The position numbers and the translations under genes are program-made. Source: Coriobacteriaceae bacterium (lineage in GTDB: Bacteria > Actinomycetota > Coriobacteriia > Anaerosomatales > SLCP01). Taken from it: a stretch of 8,602 nucleotides of DNA. The stretch spans positions 1-8,602 of the forward strand of contig PWVH01000108.1 of assembly GCA_003563465.1 (NCBI GenBank), written 5' to 3'. Each line of letters begins with the position of its first letter. Positions within the stretch are counted from its first letter, which is position 1. Positions 6,501-8,602 of the stretch are shown here, piece by piece. Under the pieces are notes generated by a model. It was not told the origin of the DNA. It saw nothing but the letters and a program-made list of their open reading frames with translations, and did no database searches.

Positions 6501-7073
6501 CTACAGTTCGTTCGCCTCCTCGGCGAGAATGACGGCCTCGGCCACTTGCCGCAGCGTGAGGCGCTTGTCCATCGCAAGCTTCTGCAGACGTCTGAAGGCG
6601 TCCGGTTCGCTCATGCCTCGGCTCATGAGGGCACCTTTCGCCCGGTCCAACAGTGTACGCGTCTCGAGCCGTTCGGTCAGGTTCTCAACCTCCTCGGCCA
6701 GCTGGCGTGACTCCGCGAAACGCGATACGGCCACCTGCATGGCGGGGAGTATGTCGGCCTTGGAGAAAGGCTTGACCAGATAGCCCATGGCTCCCGCCTC
6801 GCACGCCTTGTCGACGTACGCCGTCTGGGAGAACGCGGTCACCATCACCACTGGCGCGATTCCAGCTTCGCCTATCGCACGAGCCGCGTCGAGGCCGTTC
6901 ATCAACGGCATCTCGATATCCATGAACACGATGTCGGGCGAGAATTCTCGAGCCATGCTTACCGCCGCTTGGCCATCCCCGGCCTCGCCGACAACCTCGT
7001 GACCCTCTTCTTCGAGCATTTCGCGCAGATCCATGCGGATGAGAGCCTCGTCCTCGGCGATGAGCACGCGCAT
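6501..7073 (-). CDS. pdtaR: ANTAR-domain response regulator PdtaR
   Basis: Predicted 190-residue RNA-binding response regulator. The receiver domain (about 1-120) has the acidic pocket E7-D8, phospho-acceptor D52 in FMDIEMP, T79 and K101 in LVKPF. A short coiled linker leads to a C-terminal ANTAR domain (about 128-186), recognisable from the LLDRAKGALM (141-150) and RLQKLAMDKRLTLRQVAEA segments. Such regulators are activated by phosphorylation and act on nascent or mature RNA instead of DNA. It follows the kinase gene directly, so PdtaS is its expected partner. The ATG at 7073 is chosen because GGAG (7082-7085) lies 8 bases upstream; an in-frame ATG at 7079, overlapping the pdtaS stop by one base, and a GTG at 7082 are alternatives that add two or three residues. 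The downstream mgtE leader is a possible RNA target. Confidence 0.93.
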   Translation of the reverse strand: MRVLIAEDEALIRMDLREMLEEEGHEVVGEAGDGQAAVSMAREFSPDIVFMDIEMPLMNGLDAARAIGEAGIAPVVMVTAFSQTAYVDKACEAGAMGYLVKPFSKADILPAMQVAVSRFAESRQLAEEVENLTERLETRTLLDRAKGALMSRGMSEPDAFRRLQKLAMDKRLTLRQVAEAVILAEEANEL

Positions 7074-7078
7074 CGCCA

Positions 7079-8512
7079 TCACTCCCCTTCCGGTTCGGAT
7101 TCGGCTCCGAGCGGGAAACGTACGGTGACGGTCGTGCCCCGCCCGCTCCCGAAGGACAAGGTGCCACGGAGGTTATCCTTTACCACGGTACGCACTATCG
7201 CCAGGCCGAGGTTTGCCGCTGAGTCCGGGTCGAACTCTTCGGGCAATCCCGTCCCGTCGTCGCGCACCGTGAGCATGAGCTCGCCTGGCAAGCGGCGCAT
7301 AGTGACATCCACGGTCCCGCTCTTGGTTCCGGCGAAACCGTGCTCGATCGCATTGTGGACCAGTTCGGCTAAGACCAGCGCAAGCGAGGTCGCGATCTGA
7401 GCGGGCACAAGACCCGTGGAACCTTCCACGCGTACCACAACGTGTTCGCTCTCCCCTGCGAGCCCGCTGCGTACCATGTCGACGACCGTGCGCGCGGCCT
7501 CGGCGAAGTCGATGCGCTCCTCGGTCGATGCAGCAAGCATCTCGTGCACTACCGCCATCGACGAGACACGCCCAGTGGCCTCGGCCAATGCGCGCCGAGC
7601 CTCTTCGGACTCCGCGCGACGCGCCTGAATCCTCAGAAGACTGGCGATGGTCTGCAGGTTGTTCTTCACGCGGTGATGCACTTCGCGGATGGTAGCCTCT
7701 TTGACCTTGAGCTCTCGCTCGCGACGGTGGGCCTCCGTGCGGTCTTCCACGAGCGCGATGACACCGTGCTCGAGGCGGATGGCGCGAAAGCCTAAAACGC
7801 GCTCGGCGACCTCGACCTCGGCGGCAGCCGCCCTTCCTGCACGATCGCGCACCAGCGGTGCCAACACGACCGGCCCGCCGGGAAGCCGCGTCCCTACGGT
7901 GCCTGCAACGCTGCCTTCCACGCCCGCAAGACGCATGATGTTGACGGCGTTCGGGCTCGCATACGCCACACGTCCCTCGTCGTCGAGGCGCAACACCCCG
8001 TCGCCGGCCACGCGCACGGTCGCGAAGCTCTCCCCCGAGACGGTCTCCAGTGGCCCGAAACTCAGTACCGAAAGCAGCGCCTCGGCGGCCCTCATGAACT
8101 GCGTCTCCATCGTGCCTGGAGCCTCGAGGACCTGCTGAGCGACGTCTCGAATCGCGACAGCGTAGGGACCGCCGGAGGGACCGATCGGGTAGGCCATCGT
8201 TGTGAAGGAGATCCCCCTGGTGGTGCGCCGACGTACGCCTTCGACTCGCACTCCGCTCTCGAACGCTTGGTAGGCCTCGGGTTCGCGGTCGCGCGCAAGA
8301 ACGGTCCCGGTCCGCGACGCTGCAACGGCCGCTACCGCCGTCATCGGGCGGGCATCGGCGATCGCCGAGAGCGTCCCGTCACCGGTCGCCACGGCAAGCG
8401 CGACGTTGCCGTAACCTAAGTCGGCCACGAGCTGGAGGTTCTCGGCGACGTTGCCCACGTGCACTGCGGCGGCAGCGTCGAGTCCGGGCGCTATGAAGGT
8501 GTATTCGGACAT
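7079..8512 (-). CDS. pdtaS: Soluble sensor histidine kinase PdtaS (HisKA_2 family)
   Basis: Predicted 477-residue cytoplasmic histidine kinase; no membrane helix or signal peptide is seen. Domains in order: an N-terminal GAF-like sensor (about 5-150), a PAS-like domain (about 160-260), a HisKA_2 dimerisation/phosphoacceptor domain with EVHHRVKNNLQ (277-287; H280 is the likely phosphorylated residue, H279 adjacent), and a HATPase_c domain with N-box AELVHNAIEHG (N387), RDDGTGLP (417-424), NLGLAIV (434-440) and GRGT (457-460). The layout and length match mycobacterial PdtaS. Its partner PdtaR follows after 5 bases. The stimulus cannot be read from the sequence; mycobacterial PdtaS has been linked to metal and nitric-oxide signalling. 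The ATG at 8512 is chosen because domain similarity begins immediately and a TATACT box lies exactly where a leaderless transcript would need it; a GTG at 8569 would add 19 residues of unconvincing sequence and has no good ribosome binding site. Confidence 0.93.
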   Translation of the reverse strand: MSEYTFIAPGLDAAAAVHVGNVAENLQLVADLGYGNVALAVATGDGTLSAIADARPMTAVAAVAASRTGTVLARDREPEAYQAFESGVRVEGVRRRTTRGISFTTMAYPIGPSGGPYAVAIRDVAQQVLEAPGTMETQFMRAAEALLSVLSFGPLETVSGESFATVRVAGDGVLRLDDEGRVAYASPNAVNIMRLAGVEGSVAGTVGTRLPGGPVVLAPLVRDRAGRAAAAEVEVAERVLGFRAIRLEHGVIALVEDRTEAHRRERELKVKEATIREVHHRVKNNLQTIASLLRIQARRAESEEARRALAEATGRVSSMAVVHEMLAASTEERIDFAEAARTVVDMVRSGLAGESEHVVVRVEGSTGLVPAQIATSLALVLAELVHNAIEHGFAGTKSGTVDVTMRRLPGELMLTVRDDGTGLPEEFDPDSAANLGLAIVRTVVKDNLRGTLSFGSGRGTTVTVRFPLGAESEPEGE

Positions 8513-8532
8513 ACGGACAGTATATCCGGACA
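8513..8532 (-). promoter_or_regulatory. Probable leaderless pdtaS promoter (-10 box)
   Basis: Reading the - strand, TATACT (8524-8519) is followed by six bases and then ATG (8512-8510). Transcription starting seven bases after a -10 box would begin at the A of the start codon, giving a leaderless mRNA, a common actinobacterial arrangement. There is no Shine-Dalgarno sequence before this ATG, which agrees. No good -35 element is visible at 16-18 bases. The hexamer TGTCCG appears twice on this strand (8532-8527 and 8519-8514), on either side of the -10 box at 13-base spacing, and may be an operator. The remaining 8533-8602 shows no gene or other feature I can support. Confidence 0.5.
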
Positions 8533-8602
8533 CGCTCGCGAAACGCCCCTGCAATGAGTATCGTGTCACAGGTCTTTCGCACGTTTTGCGCCTGCCTGCG
8601 AG

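Noticed and set aside
5656..6783. A 375-codon open frame on the + strand spanning mgtE and pdtaR
   Set aside because: It crosses two confirmed genes and their intergenic control region and has no coherent domain.

Overview
The window looks like chromosomal DNA of a high-GC Gram-positive bacterium (Actinomycetota). The support is a PdtaS/PdtaR-type two-component pair, a gene pair laid out like mycobacterial OtsB1 cut into two proteins, frequent GTG starts, very short gene spacing and a probable leaderless start. A deep-branching actinobacterial lineage such as Coriobacteriia is plausible, but this is inference from gene content and style only. I see no mobile element, CRISPR array, tRNA or rRNA.

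Layout. Positions 1-186 hold no credible gene but are rich in structure: a long interrupted hairpin whose loop is complementary to bases just downstream, a C-rich tract with a G-quadruplex motif on the opposite strand, short direct repeats and two small hairpins. A single + strand gene follows (187-1038), a calcineurin-like metallophosphoesterase. It converges, across 48 very GC-rich bases, with a five-gene block that fills the rest of the window on the - strand. In transcription order the block is: histidine kinase PdtaS (8512-7079), ANTAR response regulator PdtaR (7073-6501), MgtE magnesium channel/transporter (6447-5089), a fused beta-phosphoglucomutase-like HAD plus trehalose-6-phosphate phosphatase (5066-3486), and a GH65 glycoside phosphorylase (3489-1087). 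Gaps are 5, 53 and 22 bases, then a 4-base overlap, so the block is probably one operon or two overlapping transcription units.

How the genes fit together. PdtaS should phosphorylate PdtaR, whose ANTAR domain binds RNA and controls transcript elongation or translation. The 53-base gap between pdtaR and mgtE, together with the first codons of mgtE, contains two hairpins flanking an exposed Shine-Dalgarno sequence, and the second one traps the mgtE start codon; this is a good candidate control point. The last two genes form a self-contained route: trehalose-6-phosphate is dephosphorylated to trehalose (OtsB domain), which is split with phosphate to glucose and beta-glucose-1-phosphate (GH65), which is isomerised to glucose-6-phosphate (HAD domain). 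The exact disaccharide used by the GH65 enzyme cannot be read from sequence.

No wholly new protein system is evident: all six proteins belong to recognisable families. The less ordinary material is the structured 5' region at 1-186, the hairpin pair at the mgtE start, the leaderless pdtaS promoter, and the split OtsB1-like arrangement in the same gene block as PdtaSR and MgtE.
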